Part shown: piece by piece, positions 11,481 through 23,161 of the stretch
Position numbering within the stretch: the first letter of the stretch is position 1
Layout: the number at the start of each line of letters is the position of its first letter
From: Owenia fusiformis
Lineage: Eukaryota; Annelida; Polychaeta; Sabellida; Oweniidae
Length of the DNA stretch: 64,000 nucleotides
Assembly (NCBI GenBank): GCA_903813345.2
Contig: CAIIXF020000007.1
Location: forward strand, 38,858,671-38,922,670
Direction: 5' to 3'
Notes under the pieces: model-generated
Told to the model about the DNA's origin: nothing
Database searches by the model: none
What the model saw: the letters and a program-made list of their open reading frames with translations, nothing else
Made by a program: the position numbers and the translations under genes

Positions 11481-13802
11481 GCTAGAATACTTGCTACAAC
11501 TGAATTATTGTTATGCTGAAACTCAGGAATCAATTTTATATTGCCAAAAAGTTATTTAATATCATAAAAAGCTGATATTGCAAAGTATTCTAGCTAGCTG
11601 TGCCTATTAAAGGTCTGCCCTCTCAAATACTTCCAAATATGTCTTATATTACTTTCAGGTTTGTCATTTTGGATGATTGACCTTTGCCAAATTGAACTCC
11701 TGCAGTTTAGTTTTCATAATACAGAATGCATTTACACAATTCATAGCTGATGTTCAAATGACATAATTACAATATGAATATATTAACAAATACATGTACT
11801 CAAATTCTTGAAAGTAACTTTTTATGTTTCATTGTGAAAATGTCAAGTTACTGTAGGGTAATATGGACCTAGTTTGAAGTACTTTAAAGGGCAAGACGTT
11901 AAGTTACTGTAACTGCTCAGGGAAATTCCTCTTTCAAACTTTGCTTCAGCTGCCTTAATCATCTCACAATAGATGTATCTCAGAAATGCAGATCTCAATT
12001 TATCATAGTTAACTTAAAGTGCATTTTCATTTGTTAGATTCACCATTTGAATTCTGATTATATACAGATTTATGCTATTCAGTAGGTTTATGAAATTACT
12101 ATTTAATATGTTTCTCGGAACCTTTTGAATGACCTCTTTTAATCTAACGAAGATGGAGAAATGAAGTAAAGTTTGGATGAGAAACTTCATATTTGGTTCA
12201 TTGTCAAAACATTATTGCCAAAATGTATATTCAAGATTTCCAATTATCAAATTGTCAAATTGTTCATTCAGATTCTCTTTGACATTTAATGATTCCAAGT
12301 GATTCTCAGGAGAACTAGTCACATTGCTCTCAAATGAATATTTACTGTCACATCTTCCCTGTGCTTTTTGAAGACAATTTGTAAAACAGTACAAAATTGA
12401 AAAGTTTACTGAAAATGGAAGTAGTTTCAATTCAGACTTATGTAGGAGTTGGAATCCATCAAAAGGTTTGCCAATTTTGAATTCTCATGTGCTTTCAAGG
12501 GTTTTCATTTGTGTGCAATGTATCAAGATCTCCATTTTCTTGTCAAGTCAACAGGGATGTATTCTCAGTGTATATTCTCCAATCATGAATGCAGTATTAT
12601 TATGAATATGTGTGACACATTAATAAATGTGTGTCAATGACACATCAGTGAATGTGTGTCAATGACATATCAATTAATGTGTGCCAATGACACATCAATA
12701 AATGTGTGCCAATGACACATCAATAAATGTGTGCCAATGACACATCAGTGAATGTGTGTCAATGACATATCAATTAATGTGCATCGATAACACAAAAACG
12801 AATGTTGATGTGGGTCAATGACTAAACAATTAATGTGTGTCAATGACATGCCAATGAATGTGTGTCAGCGACACATCAATGAATGTGTGTCAGTGATGTA
12901 TCAATGAATGTGTGCCAATGACACGCCAATGTGTGATTATGAATGATCAATGCAAGTCAATGTATACTTATGAACTGATGATGACTGTAAACGTGCTGAA
13001 ACTGTATTTTGAACATACTCATGCATTTCTCATATCTGTAAAGCAAATACTAATATATGCATGTATGGAATATTTCGAATGCATCCCACATACTATGTGC
13101 TCAACGTCCAAGCTCACCAAGAAAGCAACATTACTGTATTTATTTTTCTATACAATACAATTGATTGTTTCATATATTGTAATGTGTTTAGCCTGGTTGG
13201 CACATAGTATGTCTCAAGTAAACCTTGCTTTATTAATGAAATCATTTATATATGGTGCTTTTTCACCAAGTTTATCATGAAACTCTGGAGTTCTTCTTGT
13301 CAGTGCATTGTTTAAAGTTATATCTCAAAGAGGTTGTTTCCTTGTATTTTCAATGGATTTTTGGCTCTTTGCACATTGTTTGAACTTAGAGTGTGAAGTA
13401 ATTTTGTAATATTGACTCTGGTCAACAGAGGGCAGCACCAGGTTGCCCCAATATACCTGATGAGGGGGATCAATTAATTTTTGAATTTGAACTTTTGCAT
13501 TAACAGGAAGAACTACTTGTAGTTGTAATCGTTAGGCCACAAGAAATAATATTGTATCTCTGTACATTTTCAAAAAGATAAATAAGATTATTTTCAGTGG
13601 CCTATTTCATTTTGCTCCATTATGACACATGGGTGCCTGCAGTATGTCTGTTATTGTGTGTGATATTGCGCTGGTGTAGTTAAAACAAAGGAGGTGTGAC
13701 AATCCCATGTTAATTGCATCACATACATTTGATCTGATTGGTTGGTGGCATCAAGAGGATCTGATTATCATGGGAATGGAGTACTCCTTTGTCAAAATAC
13801 AA
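11481..13802. other. Intergenic stretch, no gene seen
   Basis: AT-rich sequence downstream of KPNB1. Open frames of 60-122 codons occur but show no domain, codon bias or splice context. The only structured part is the 25-bp minisatellite listed separately. Confidence 0.6.
12605..12940. repeat. 25-bp minisatellite
   Basis: About 12 degenerate copies of TGTGTGTCAATGACACATCA followed by (A/G)TGAA or ATAAA. Each unit contains the short palindrome TGTGTCA..TGACACA. No link to a gene is visible. Confidence 0.85.
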
Positions 13803-14843
13803 ACATTCAAATCTAACAATTGGTGTATGGGGGTGGGTACACTGAATAAGTTTCTGTCACTCATATAATAAACACATGATCTCTTTATACCAAGTAAAAC
13901 TACCAATGAGATTTTCTGCAATTTTTTCTAATTTCCAGGCACCGCAAAATACAGGATGTCCTTGGAGTCTCTACACTTTACACAGACTTTGTATTGTGAT
14001 TGTAAAGAGACATGGACACCCTGTATGTGTACTCAACAATTGTAAATACTAGCACTCCACGAAAATACTTTCCAAGTACAGGGTTATGTAAAAACAGCCA
14101 AGCTAGATTTGAATGTTTGCATCAATTTTTGTTATGTAATACGAAAAGTAACCAAAAGTTGGGTTGAATATGTCCTCAAAGGAAGATTTGTATACAATAT
14201 GATGTACTAAAATCCAACTATCAATATCTATTGCCAAGTTCGATTTGAATGTTTGCGATAATTTGTTATTAAAAATATTATATAAACCCACACTAGGGTT
14301 AAGATGTCCTCTTTGTACCATACGACCCTTCTTCAAATTAAGGGACATTTTTGTAATAAAGTTAAAATAGTAAAACAGATTTCGTTTTGTTGCTTTTAAA
14401 TGTTGTAATTTCTTCAAATATTGTGTCATTCCAATGCTTGCGCTGATAGGTGTTATTTTCTGTATCTTCGTCAACATTTCTTTTTATACCACGGATTTCT
14501 ATTGTCATCAATTCAATTACTAGTATATTAGCCAACTAAATTAGCGGATGATTTAATCCTCGGCCTCACAGAGCAGAAAACTGGTGCAAGATTGGGTGAG
14601 GCAAAATCATCCAGTTTTCTGTTCAGAGACCGAAGATTTTTCGTCGCTATAGTTGTTTATACGTTTTTCTTCGACAAAATATTCTTCGTTCACACAATAA
14701 AGCTGGTCTAATGAACGCCTCTATAGACTACTTAGACCAACAAAAGGTGTATGGGTGGCCAGGCACCACTCCGCATTTATGTTACCCTTTGCATTAGTTC
14801 GACTTGCTTCTCAAAAGAGAGCTTAGTTTATAACTTGACTGCT
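13803..14843. repeat. Tandem 1.8-kb unit, copy 1, left part (A)
   Basis: This segment is essentially identical to 31667-32710. It is the first part of a duplicated unit whose remainder lies at 30899-31666, beyond a 16-kb LINE-based insertion. It includes a 124-codon open frame on the minus strand (14103-14477) that is identical in the other copy; no family is recognised. A hairpin near 14550-14635 pairs CCTCGGCCTC..CAGAAAACTGG with CCAGTTTTCTG..GACCGAAG. Confidence 0.88.
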
Positions 14844-15191
14844 GAGACGACCCCTGAAATGGAGTAGCCATACTTTTTTTTGGAGCTCCTGGAAAAGTTT
14901 CTTATTTGCTCATTTTTGACAACATAGTGAGATTTATATAGGATTCTAACTACATACACTTGTGTATAAAGGACTAGAGGCCATAATACAGCAACTTTGG
15001 ATTAAAACCGTCAAATATTTGGATATATTTTGGACTTCAACTTTTTTGTATGTAAGTAAATATAGCTGAGCAATATTACTGCAGATTACATATACACATA
15101 AACATTGTTTAAGCCTATTATGTGGCTCTGTATAAACACTAAATAGCCACTTCTCTATATCAACATACACAAGTAAGGGACCATCTCAAAC

Positions 15192-16741
15192 ATGGAGAAT
15201 ATTGTTAAAAACACAGAACTATGGGTTAAGCTAGAAGCCAGAGGAATGGGCAGAATGAATGAATATGAACTACTTGACAAACTTATATCACAGGCTGATG
15301 ATAGAATTCGACCGGATGTAATAAAAAGAGACAATATAATTGGTGTGCAACTATTCAGTGGCTCCTACATAATTTATACTGACAGTCTTGGAACAAAAGC
15401 CAACTTATTATCTCTTGGCTCTTTATGCGTCAATGGAAAGCAGTTCAAAATAAGTGACTACTTCGCAACACCCAGCGCATCGTTTGGAGCAGGACGAAAC
15501 TCCACACGAGTATCAATACATGGTATACCACTTCATGTTTCCAACTCGGAAATTGAGCAGTGGGTGGACTCATTTGCAGAACGTACCTCAGACGTGAAAT
15601 TCCACAGCAGAAGAGCGACTAATGGAACACGACACAGTGTACTCACAGGGCATAGGTTTTGTTATGTGAGAAAAATAGTCAAATCGCAACCTAGATATTT
15701 AGACTACACAATACCCAACCCCTTCAATCCTCCAGAGCTAATCGAAATAGACAGAGTAATATATCACGATGGACAAGAAATCAACTGTCCACATTGCAGA
15801 GGCGATCATAATATCAATGACTGCCCAAAAAGATCAAAACCAAAGTGCTTCCAATGTGGTTTGGAAGGTCATCGCAAATCAGAATGTCTTCTGAGAACAT
15901 CCGATGAAACAACGAAGCCAAAAATCACTTGCTGGAAATGTGGTATTGATGGACACCGGAAATCGGCATGCCCGATGGAAACAACAGGTCGTCAGAAGGT
16001 CCAGGAACAGACAAAGCCGCAAGAACCAACAACTAAGAGTGCAGAGAGTGGTGCCAAAATAGCAGAGAAGCTCATAACACGTGCCCTTCAACCAGAAGAT
16101 AGCTCAATATCTTCTGTTTTTTTTTTTTTTTTTTTTTTTTTTTACTAAACTGACTTATATTTCCTATAAGCTCTGCTGTACCCCCTGATTTTGCCTCTGT
16201 TCCAAATCATGTTCAAACTACATTGTAAGTATATTTGCACTCATTGGTATAATTGTTTTCAAGAACACTTTTGACATTATGCCAAAACTTTACCTCATTT
16301 GGTCTATTATGATGTGACAAACCAATACTTTCGTTCAAATAGATGAATACATAGGCAGGTCCCCAACTGCATTTAATAGGTATGACAACACACATGTATT
16401 ATTTTGTCTAATATTGGGAATATACACTTTTTAAAGTGTCACCCAGTTCATATAAGCCTATTGTATTTTGTGTGTATTTCAAATAATAAATAAACATAAA
16501 CATATCTTCACCAGATGCCATGAAAATGGCAGATAAGTTCTTGGCTGAGTGCCACCAAAATACTTCAACCCCCGCTAAGAACATCTCAGATAATGCCAGT
16601 TGTGACTCTACAACTAAGCAAAAATCCTCTCTTAAAGTGCATCTTAAGAGAAAAGATATAAGCCCCCTTGAAATGAACAGTGACTCAAAGAAAAATAAGC
16701 TTGGATCCCCTATCATACTAGACATTGACAACAATGGTTAA
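15192..16741 (+). pseudogene. LINE ORF1: nucleic-acid-binding protein with three zinc knuckles, split by a retroposon
   Basis: The ORF is open from 15192 to the insert at 16115 and resumes in the shifted frame at about 16510-16741. The insert plus its duplicated target is 395 bases, which exactly accounts for the frame change, so the parent ORF was about 384 codons. Residues 199-211 hold a variant knuckle (C-x2-C-x3-H-x4-C). Residues 219-232 and 247-260 hold two canonical C-x2-C-x4-H-x4-C knuckles (GLEGHRKS, GIDGHRKS). The N-terminal part resembles gag/RRM-like ORF1 proteins only loosely. Expected role: binding LINE RNA in the retrotransposition particle. As it stands the first part would run into about nine phenylalanines from the poly(T) tract. 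Confidence 0.85.
16115..16501 (-). mobile_element. Poly(A)-tailed retroposon inserted in LINE ORF1
   Basis: The insert begins on the plus strand with TG plus about 27 T (a poly(A) tail on the minus strand). It is flanked by ATATCTTC at 16107-16114 and 16502-16509. The 387-bp body has no recognised tRNA-like promoter boxes and no long frame. It could be a SINE, a truncated LINE end or a processed transcript, mobilised in trans by a LINE. Confidence 0.82.
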
Positions 16742-18878
16742 TTTGTTATTTTCATATAACAAGCATATCTATGGAAAACCTACTGCTATGGACATGGAAT
16801 GTGAATTGCAACACACTGTTGTTGCAGGACTGTGGATTATATTATATACCTTTTATTTACATTAAATGGTAAATGTTTTAAGTGTAAATGTAAGGGGATT
16901 AAGGAATAAAAGAACCAGGTTCACTTTTTTTCAGTTTTTGAAAAAGCATAAAATAGGTATTTGCTGTATACAAGAATCATTTATTACAGATGATGTAGCA
17001 AAAACATGGGAAAAAGAATGGAAAGGGCAAATGTTTTATAATGCTGGAACAAAGCACAGTAAAGGTGAAATGATTTTAATTAGTGATAAATGTACAGAAA
17101 TATCAAATATGCAAGTCATACATGCTGAGTCAAGAATTTTAGGTATTTCATGTCAATATTCTGATAAGCCATTGTATATTTTTAATATCTATGCTCCAAA
17201 CCAAACAAAGGAAAAAATTGACTTCTTCAAAAAGGTAACCAGAACTATAAATCAAAAAAATATACTTGCATCATCTGTTTTGATTGGAGGTGATTTTAAC
17301 TGTACATTAAGTAAATTAGACAATATATGTGGTGAAATGCACAGTCAAATTGAAATCAAAGCCTTTAGTAATATGGTAGAAAGTTTAAAACTAAACGATG
17401 TTTGGCGATTACAACATGACGACTGTAAAGAATATACATGGAGGCACAAATCAAAAGCAATAATGAGAAAAATTGATTTTATTTTTACGAATGAAACCTG
17501 TTTTGAATATGTTGAATCCTGTGATATATTAAATGTACCAAACTCAGATCATAAAGGTATATACATGCACTTAGATTTCGGTGAATTTAAAAGAGGGCAA
17601 TCATATTGGAAATTCAATGATAGTTTTTTAAAAGATATAGTATATGTAAACATGGTAAACAATTTAGTCACAGAAATCACCCAGTTAGAAGAATTACAAT
17701 CATTACAAAAATGGGAGTATTTTAAATCCAAAGTACAATCAATCAGTATTCAATATGGAAAAACTAAAGTTAAAGAGAAACGACAAAATTTAGAAGGTAT
17801 CAATAAATCTTTGAAAAATGTTTCGATTAAGTTAACAAAAGATCCCCAAAATGTAGACCTGGTAAACCAAGCAAATCACTTAAAACTCATGTATGATAAC
17901 ATTTTAGCTGTAGAAACCAGAGGTGCCCAAATAAGGGCAAAAGTTCAATGGGCTGAAGAAGGTGAAAAAAGTTCCAAGTATTTTTTAGGTTTAGAAAAAA
18001 GCAGAGGAAAGAGTAAAATAATGAAATCATGTAGAGTAGAAAATAATTTGTACACCAATCCCAATGATATCATGGGTGCTCAAGTAAACTATTATAAAAA
18101 TATTTTTAGTGTAAACAGTAATTACTCCAGAAACAAACTGAATGAATATTTACATGGAGTAGTACTGCCCTCTTTAAATGAAGAGGAAATGCAATATTGT
18201 GAAGGACAAATAACTTAAGCTGAATGTACTCAGGCACTCAAAAATATGTCAAATACTTCAAGTCCAGGTCTTGATGGACTCACTACATGTTTTTATAAAT
18301 GTTTTTGGAACAAGATAAATGAACTTTATGTATCAGCTATAAATGATTGTTTTAATAATGGACAGTTGTCTACTTCCCAAAGACAAAGAGAAATTACTTT
18401 ATTATATAAAGGCAAAGGTCTGCCAATGGAGTGTCTTCCAAGTTGGAGACCAATATCATTAACAAACACTGATTATAAAATTTTAGCAAAATCATTAGCA
18501 AATAGGCTCAGAAAAGTAATTGGAAAAATAATTAGTCATGATCAATGTGGATATATACCAGGTCGCACACCAGCTACTGCTTTAAGACTTATTGATGATG
18601 TAATAGAACATTTATGTAACAATGACGATGAAGGTGTACTTGTAGCACTGGATTATTCCCGTGCGTATGATAGTTTAAATAAAGAGTTAATGTATGACAC
18701 ATTCCAAATTTTTGGTTTTGGTCCTGATTTTATCAAATGGATAAAAACACTTAATTCAAATGGGCTAAGCTGCATTAATTTTGGAGGTTGGCTCTCCGAG
18801 TGGATACCACTAAAGTCAGGTTTATCTCAAGGGTGCCCTGCATCTGCTTTTTGCTTTATTTTATGCTGTGAACTAGTG

Positions 18879-20385
18879 AGTAGTATATGGCGGGCCTTTC
18901 GACCCCCTACCTGCACCTGCACTATTCCACTTCCACCGGAAGTGACGTCATAGGTCACGTGTTCACTTCCACTTCCACCGGAAGTGACGTCATAGGTCAC
19001 GTGTTCCACGTTCCACTGAAAGTGATGTCAAAGGTCACGTGGTGGTGCACTGGGAGTGACATAACTGGCTCAAAGGTTACTCATAATTGATAAGAGAGTG
19101 GTTAAGTGATGATAAGCTATCTGTCTACTTCGTGGATGTTTCATTGTTATAGGTCAAAGGTTGATAACGAACTGATAAAACTGTGAAAAAGATAAATGCA
19201 GAACAATTTCGACCAATCACATGACTGGAATATACCAATTTGACCAATTATATTTGACACATACTTTATATGTTGCATAAGCTGTAGAAAAATCATGCCA
19301 CTTTATATCACTGGTCAAAGGTTATGTGATAAGCTATCTATCCACTTCATGGATGTTTCATTAATATAGGTCAAAGGTTGATAACAAACTGATGAAACAG
19401 TAAATAAGATAACTGCAGAACCATTTCAACCAAACAGGTTTTAGCTTGCAGAATTATTTTAACCAATCAGAGTACAGTAATTTTTAACCAATCAGGTTTT
19501 GACTTGCAGAATCATTTTAACCAATCAGGGCACAGTATGTTTGGATTATTTTAACCAATTATGTTTAGAGTTTCAGAATAATTTTAACCAATCGGGTTGC
19601 GGTATATTCTCATCCAATCAGATAAAAGAAAATCACCCAATAGAGGAGAATTTCTGCACAATTTAACAAGTTCAGACAGGTATTGAATATTTATAACCAA
19701 AAAGTCTCCTGAGTTATTTTAGAATATTTTTAAATTGTCAAGTTGATCAATTTGTGCTAATTTTTTCTCCAAACGATTACTTGATTCTTACTTTGGAGTC
19801 ATTTTAGAATATTTTTCCAATCTTCACGCTTGAGTGATTTTCGCTTATTTCTTGAGTTTGAGGTATTTAATCACCAAATGGACACAGTATTCTTACTCCC
19901 GATACATTTAAGAGCATTTTTACAATTTTCACGCTTGAGTGATTTTTGGTGATTCCTGGAGTTTGAGGCATTCTTTTACCAAACGATCACTTGATTCTTA
20001 CTCCTGGGTCATTTTAAAGTATTTTTTGAAGTGTCACGTTTCGGCGATTTCAGTCACTGTTGATCGATTTCTGCTAATTTTTGGAGTTTAAGGCATTTTC
20101 ACAAAATAGACACCCACCCACTATACAAAATAACACGCTTTAATAGGCATCTGTTAATTTAACATGCCACTGATAAAAATATAAACCCCTACAAGATAAA
20201 TAATAAAAAATGCTAACGTTAACAGTTTTACAGCAGAACATTTTCGACCAATCAAAGTGTATATGCAAATGAGCTGCAGAACCATTTCAATCAATCAGAT
20301 CAGATTATTGCACTCTTCGACCCCACCGCCGCCGCCGCCACCGCCGCCGCCACCGCCGCCACCGCCGCCGCCGCCACAGCCGCCA
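18879..20385 (+). repeat. Left terminal inverted repeat of the Polinton-like element
   Basis: From the tip inward: a pyrimidine-rich CCCCCTACCTGCACCTGCAC; two copies (18929-18963, 18966-19004) and one worn copy (to 19042) of a motif with CCGGAAGTGACGTCA and GGTCACGTG; a diffuse array of AACCAATCA-type words with GCAGAA spacers (19200-19625); about four 105-110-bp degenerate repeats (19720-20110); and a (CCG)n-type tract (20325-20385) at the inner edge. It matches the reverse complement of the right TIR at high identity. No coding content. Confidence 0.88.
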
Positions 20386-20496
20386 CTATCAACAACAACC
20401 CAACAATAACAGTAAAATGCATTTTAGTGCTTTAGTTGTTTATTTAATATACATATTGTCATTTATACAAATTATTTCATAGTCCATTGTTGATGA

Positions 20497-20931
20497 TCAC
20501 TGTCTGCGTTGACGTTTTCCAGGTGGGCCAGAATACACCATAACATCCCTCTTTTTCTTAGGTTTCTTAAAAAGTCTATTCATCACATTTCCATTATAGG
20601 TGTGGTCAAAGGAATCATTGTCACTCATTTGTCTGTAAACTCTCTTTGATGGCAGATCCCGTTCAGCCATTTCTTTCTGCTGCTTGTCAATTTCTGCCTT
20701 TGCCCTCTGATAAACAGCTTCAGTGGGACTGACGTGTTGAACAATTGGTTCGCGGACTGATGACACTGGTATCCACTTGAGTTTTCCTCGCCTACCATAT
20801 CCAGCGTGTTCTATGACTCTACCTTCTACCTGGGCTCGTATAAACTTCTTCCACACTTCTGGGTCATCCACATAAGGCACTATCTTAGGCATTGTTGCTT
20901 CCTCAGTTTCTCTCAAATATATGATGCTCAT
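20497..20931 (-). CDS. Unrecognised small basic protein with a C-terminal nuclear-signal-like cluster
   Basis: 144 codons, 60 bases after the preceding ORF. The N-terminus has a PKIVPYVDDPEVWKKF block. The middle is helical and charged (VYQRAKAEIDKQQKEMAERD). The C-terminus carries two basic clusters, KKPKKKRD and PGKRQRRQ, that resemble nuclear localisation or DNA-binding tails. An alternative Met is at residue 14. It ends about 110 bases from the inner edge of the left TIR. Function unknown; a DNA-binding protein of the element is possible. Confidence 0.6.
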   Translation of the reverse strand: MSIIYLRETEEATMPKIVPYVDDPEVWKKFIRAQVEGRVIEHAGYGRRGKLKWIPVSSVREPIVQHVSPTEAVYQRAKAEIDKQQKEMAERDLPSKRVYRQMSDNDSFDHTYNGNVMNRLFKKPKKKRDVMVYSGPPGKRQRRQ

Positions 20932-20991
20932 GTCTAAGGTTTCTCTTTATATTCTCATCGTAGTGACTAAAAGGGACTACGGAACGTTCAT

Positions 20992-21717
20992 TCACAAAAT
21001 CTCACTACGTTCTTCTTCCATCTCACCAGATGTATCTGTATCTTCTGAATCATGTCCGTCAATAGACGCTTCATCGTTAAACATTTCATCAGCGATATAA
21101 GAATATTTGGCCAAAGTTTTTCTGATAGCTCTCGACAGAGACATGTCTTGATCAACTAAGAATTCAATTTCTTCTACTATTTCTCGATGTACATCGGCAT
21201 CTTTGACTTCAATAAATAACCTCAGAATTTCACCATAGTCATTTAAAAACTCAGATTTTGCTTTGGGATAAAGTTTTGCTTTGAGCTTTTGAGTAATTTC
21301 CTTCTCTGGTAATCCCCTGGTAGTGTATTTTTCATACAAAGTGTCAGCTTCTTTTTTCAATACATCCAACACGTTCTGCTTCAGAGTAGAAAATGTATAA
21401 TTTTCCTTCAAATCTTCAGCATGGGGTTCATTTTTACCAGAGTCTTCATATTGGCAATATTTTTGATGTATGTCTGCATGTTTTGTGGTAATCAACACTG
21501 TTCCACAGTCTTTACAATGGGGGAGATGTAAAACGGAGGGGTTTCTTAGAGTAACATCATCAGGGCTGTCAACTTGGGACCACCTAATATGAGTGACTTC
21601 AAAATGTTGGACACCTAAGTCCAAATCTGAACACTTTTGTCCAAATTTTGAACACCTTTGGCCAACTTTTAAACACCTTTGGCCAAAGTTTGAGCACCTT
21701 TGCCAAACTTTGAACAC
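20992..21717 (-). CDS. Unrecognised acidic-tailed protein with a possible zinc-binding motif
   Basis: 241 codons on the same strand as the ATPase and downstream of it. The first 35 or so codons are read from a 20-25-bp minisatellite (21605-21720) and are probably not original. After that comes CKDC..H...C (possible C2HC zinc site), then a helical, charged middle rich in E, K and L, and a very acidic C-terminus (DSEDTDTSGEMEEERSE). No family recognised. Its position between the ATPase and a small basic protein suggests a structural or accessory role for the element, but that is a guess. The true start may lie in sequence displaced by the insertion at about 21725-22065. Confidence 0.55.
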   Translation of the reverse strand: MFKVWQRCSNFGQRCLKVGQRCSKFGQKCSDLDLGVQHFEVTHIRWSQVDSPDDVTLRNPSVLHLPHCKDCGTVLITTKHADIHQKYCQYEDSGKNEPHAEDLKENYTFSTLKQNVLDVLKKEADTLYEKYTTRGLPEKEITQKLKAKLYPKAKSEFLNDYGEILRLFIEVKDADVHREIVEEIEFLVDQDMSLSRAIRKTLAKYSYIADEMFNDEASIDGHDSEDTDTSGEMEEERSEIL

Positions 21718-21720
21718 CTC
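21605..21720. repeat. Short minisatellite at the 5' end of the middle Polinton-like ORF
   Basis: About five degenerate units of the type AACACCTTTGGCCAAACTTTG. On the minus strand they code for FGQRCLKV-like repeats at the N-terminus of the 241-codon frame. Confidence 0.8.
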
Positions 21721-21724
21721 AAAT

Positions 21725-21757
21725 TTTTCGCGCTCGCTACGCTCGCGATATCGTCAA

Positions 21758-21792
<35 letters not shown>

Positions 21793-22065
21793 AGGTACGA
21801 CAAATTTCCAATGAACATGCGTGACACATACGGGATTCGCGTGACAAATCCGAACAAATTGCGTTCGGTTTTTCCCGGCGTTCGTATTTTTACCGTATCG
21901 TAAACATATTTCGAAAAAATTTCTACAGAAATATTTTTGCTTGACAATTACCAGGTAAAATGCGTATTTTGCGTGACATTTTCTGTCACGCAAAAAAAAC
22001 TGGCGTGACTTCAAATTCTTCAGCAAATGCGTGACAAATACGCAAATTGCGGGACAGTTGACAGG
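21725..22065. mobile_element. Probable insertion between ATPase and middle ORF
   Basis: The stretch has a different texture: GCTCGCTACGCTCGCGATAT, a run of about 31 G (21760-21791), and several copies of GCGTGACAAATACG-type words. It ends near GACAGTTGACAGGCCTG, which overlaps the ATPase C-terminal codons. No clear target duplication was found. Frames through the G run give polyglycine or polyproline and are not genes. Confidence 0.45.
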
Positions 22066-22943
22066 CCTGCATCATCCATTGGACCTGGATACGTAGCATC
22101 CATCTGAGTTGGTTGAACAATGGTATTTGGTCGGAATTCCGACATATCTTGCCTCTGTTGAGCAGTGGAGCTCCCTGCCGTGTTATAAAAATGTTGAAAT
22201 GATGTATATGGAACACTTTCTGCAGATTGCTGCAATGCATTAGGCTTAAGCCTCGAACCATCTTCAGTTTCTTGCTTCAGATCCACCACTAAGTAACCAA
22301 ATGGATTTTCCGTAGCTTGTCTGTAAATGTCAAGTAAAATATGTGTCTTTCCAGGATACATTTGAGATGCCAAAACACTTATCTGTCTTTGATCCCTCGG
22401 GTTCTTGAACAGAACCAAGTAATGGCTGTTTAAGCTCATTGTTCTGCTTTCTCCATTGGGTGGGAAAATATTTTGTTGTAGCGTGATAATGGATATATTT
22501 TTGTGATGAGAACCCGCTGTGTATAGCAATGTAACTGCCTTGTTAAGGTCCGCCATGAGGTCATCTATCACAACCAAATTGGTCACATTTCCATCGAAGT
22601 AATCGGGCTTCATCAAGTCATCGCAAAGTCCCATAACAAACTCGATATGAGGCTGTTTTCTCTTTATTTCTGCATACAAAGGCTGCCATTGTTTGAAGAA
22701 CCATACTATTCTTTGTGGTGGTGGATTGATTAATTGTTCGGCTCTATCAATAAGGTCGACAACATAGGTTGTCTTTCCACATCCAGTAGGACCTGCAACA
22801 ATTTTAGTAAATGGATGCCTGAACTGTATAGGTGAGTCGAGATCGAAGTTAGTCTCATCTTTTTTGTGAATGTTTCTCATATGTCTCAGAAGAATATCCT
22901 TCCTGGCAAATGTGCCAGAACACACGGAGCAAATATAATCCAT
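22020..22943 (-). CDS. Packaging-type (A32/FtsK-HerA-like) ATPase with N-terminal zinc finger
   Basis: 307 codons starting at 22943. Residues 5-26 form a classical C2H2 finger (C5, C8, H21, H26). Residues 51-58 are a Walker A loop GPTGCGKT, and 123-128 are a Walker B strand LVVIDD. ITLQQN at 153-158 looks like the glutamine-containing motif after Walker B, and GSHHKNIS and LFKNPRD are further conserved-looking blocks. Such ATPases are thought to pump DNA into capsids in Polintons and related viruses; that role is inferred here. The last 15-20 residues appear to be read from a later insertion, so the native C-terminus is probably lost. The start is the first Met, immediately before the finger. 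It could be a degenerate but still open gene. Confidence 0.75.
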   Translation of the reverse strand: MDYICSVCSGTFARKDILLRHMRNIHKKDETNFDLDSPIQFRHPFTKIVAGPTGCGKTTYVVDLIDRAEQLINPPPQRIVWFFKQWQPLYAEIKRKQPHIEFVMGLCDDLMKPDYFDGNVTNLVVIDDLMADLNKAVTLLYTAGSHHKNISIITLQQNIFPPNGESRTMSLNSHYLVLFKNPRDQRQISVLASQMYPGKTHILLDIYRQATENPFGYLVVDLKQETEDGSRLKPNALQQSAESVPYTSFQHFYNTAGSSTAQQRQDMSEFRPNTIVQPTQMDATYPGPMDDAGLSTVPQFAYLSRIC

Positions 22944-23053
22944 GTTGCCACGTAGATGAGGTTGCGCTGAATGAATGAATCAAGCCTGCTTTTCACTTAT
23001 ATAGTTTTAATACATCCCTCTGTTGAATAAAATATGATAAAGGCACAAAAGGT

Positions 23054-23110
<57 letters not shown>

Positions 23111-23161
23111 GGTGGGGTCGAAGAGTGCAATAATCTGATCTGATTGATTGAAATGGTTCTG

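Noticed and set aside
18887-19090. 67-codon frame in the left TIR and its twin in the right TIR (26344-26604)
   Set aside because: It simply reads the repeated CCGGAAGTGACGTCA motif region, without start context or bias.
21593-22026. Several frames with polyglycine or polyproline
   Set aside because: Produced by a run of about 31 G within a probable insertion.
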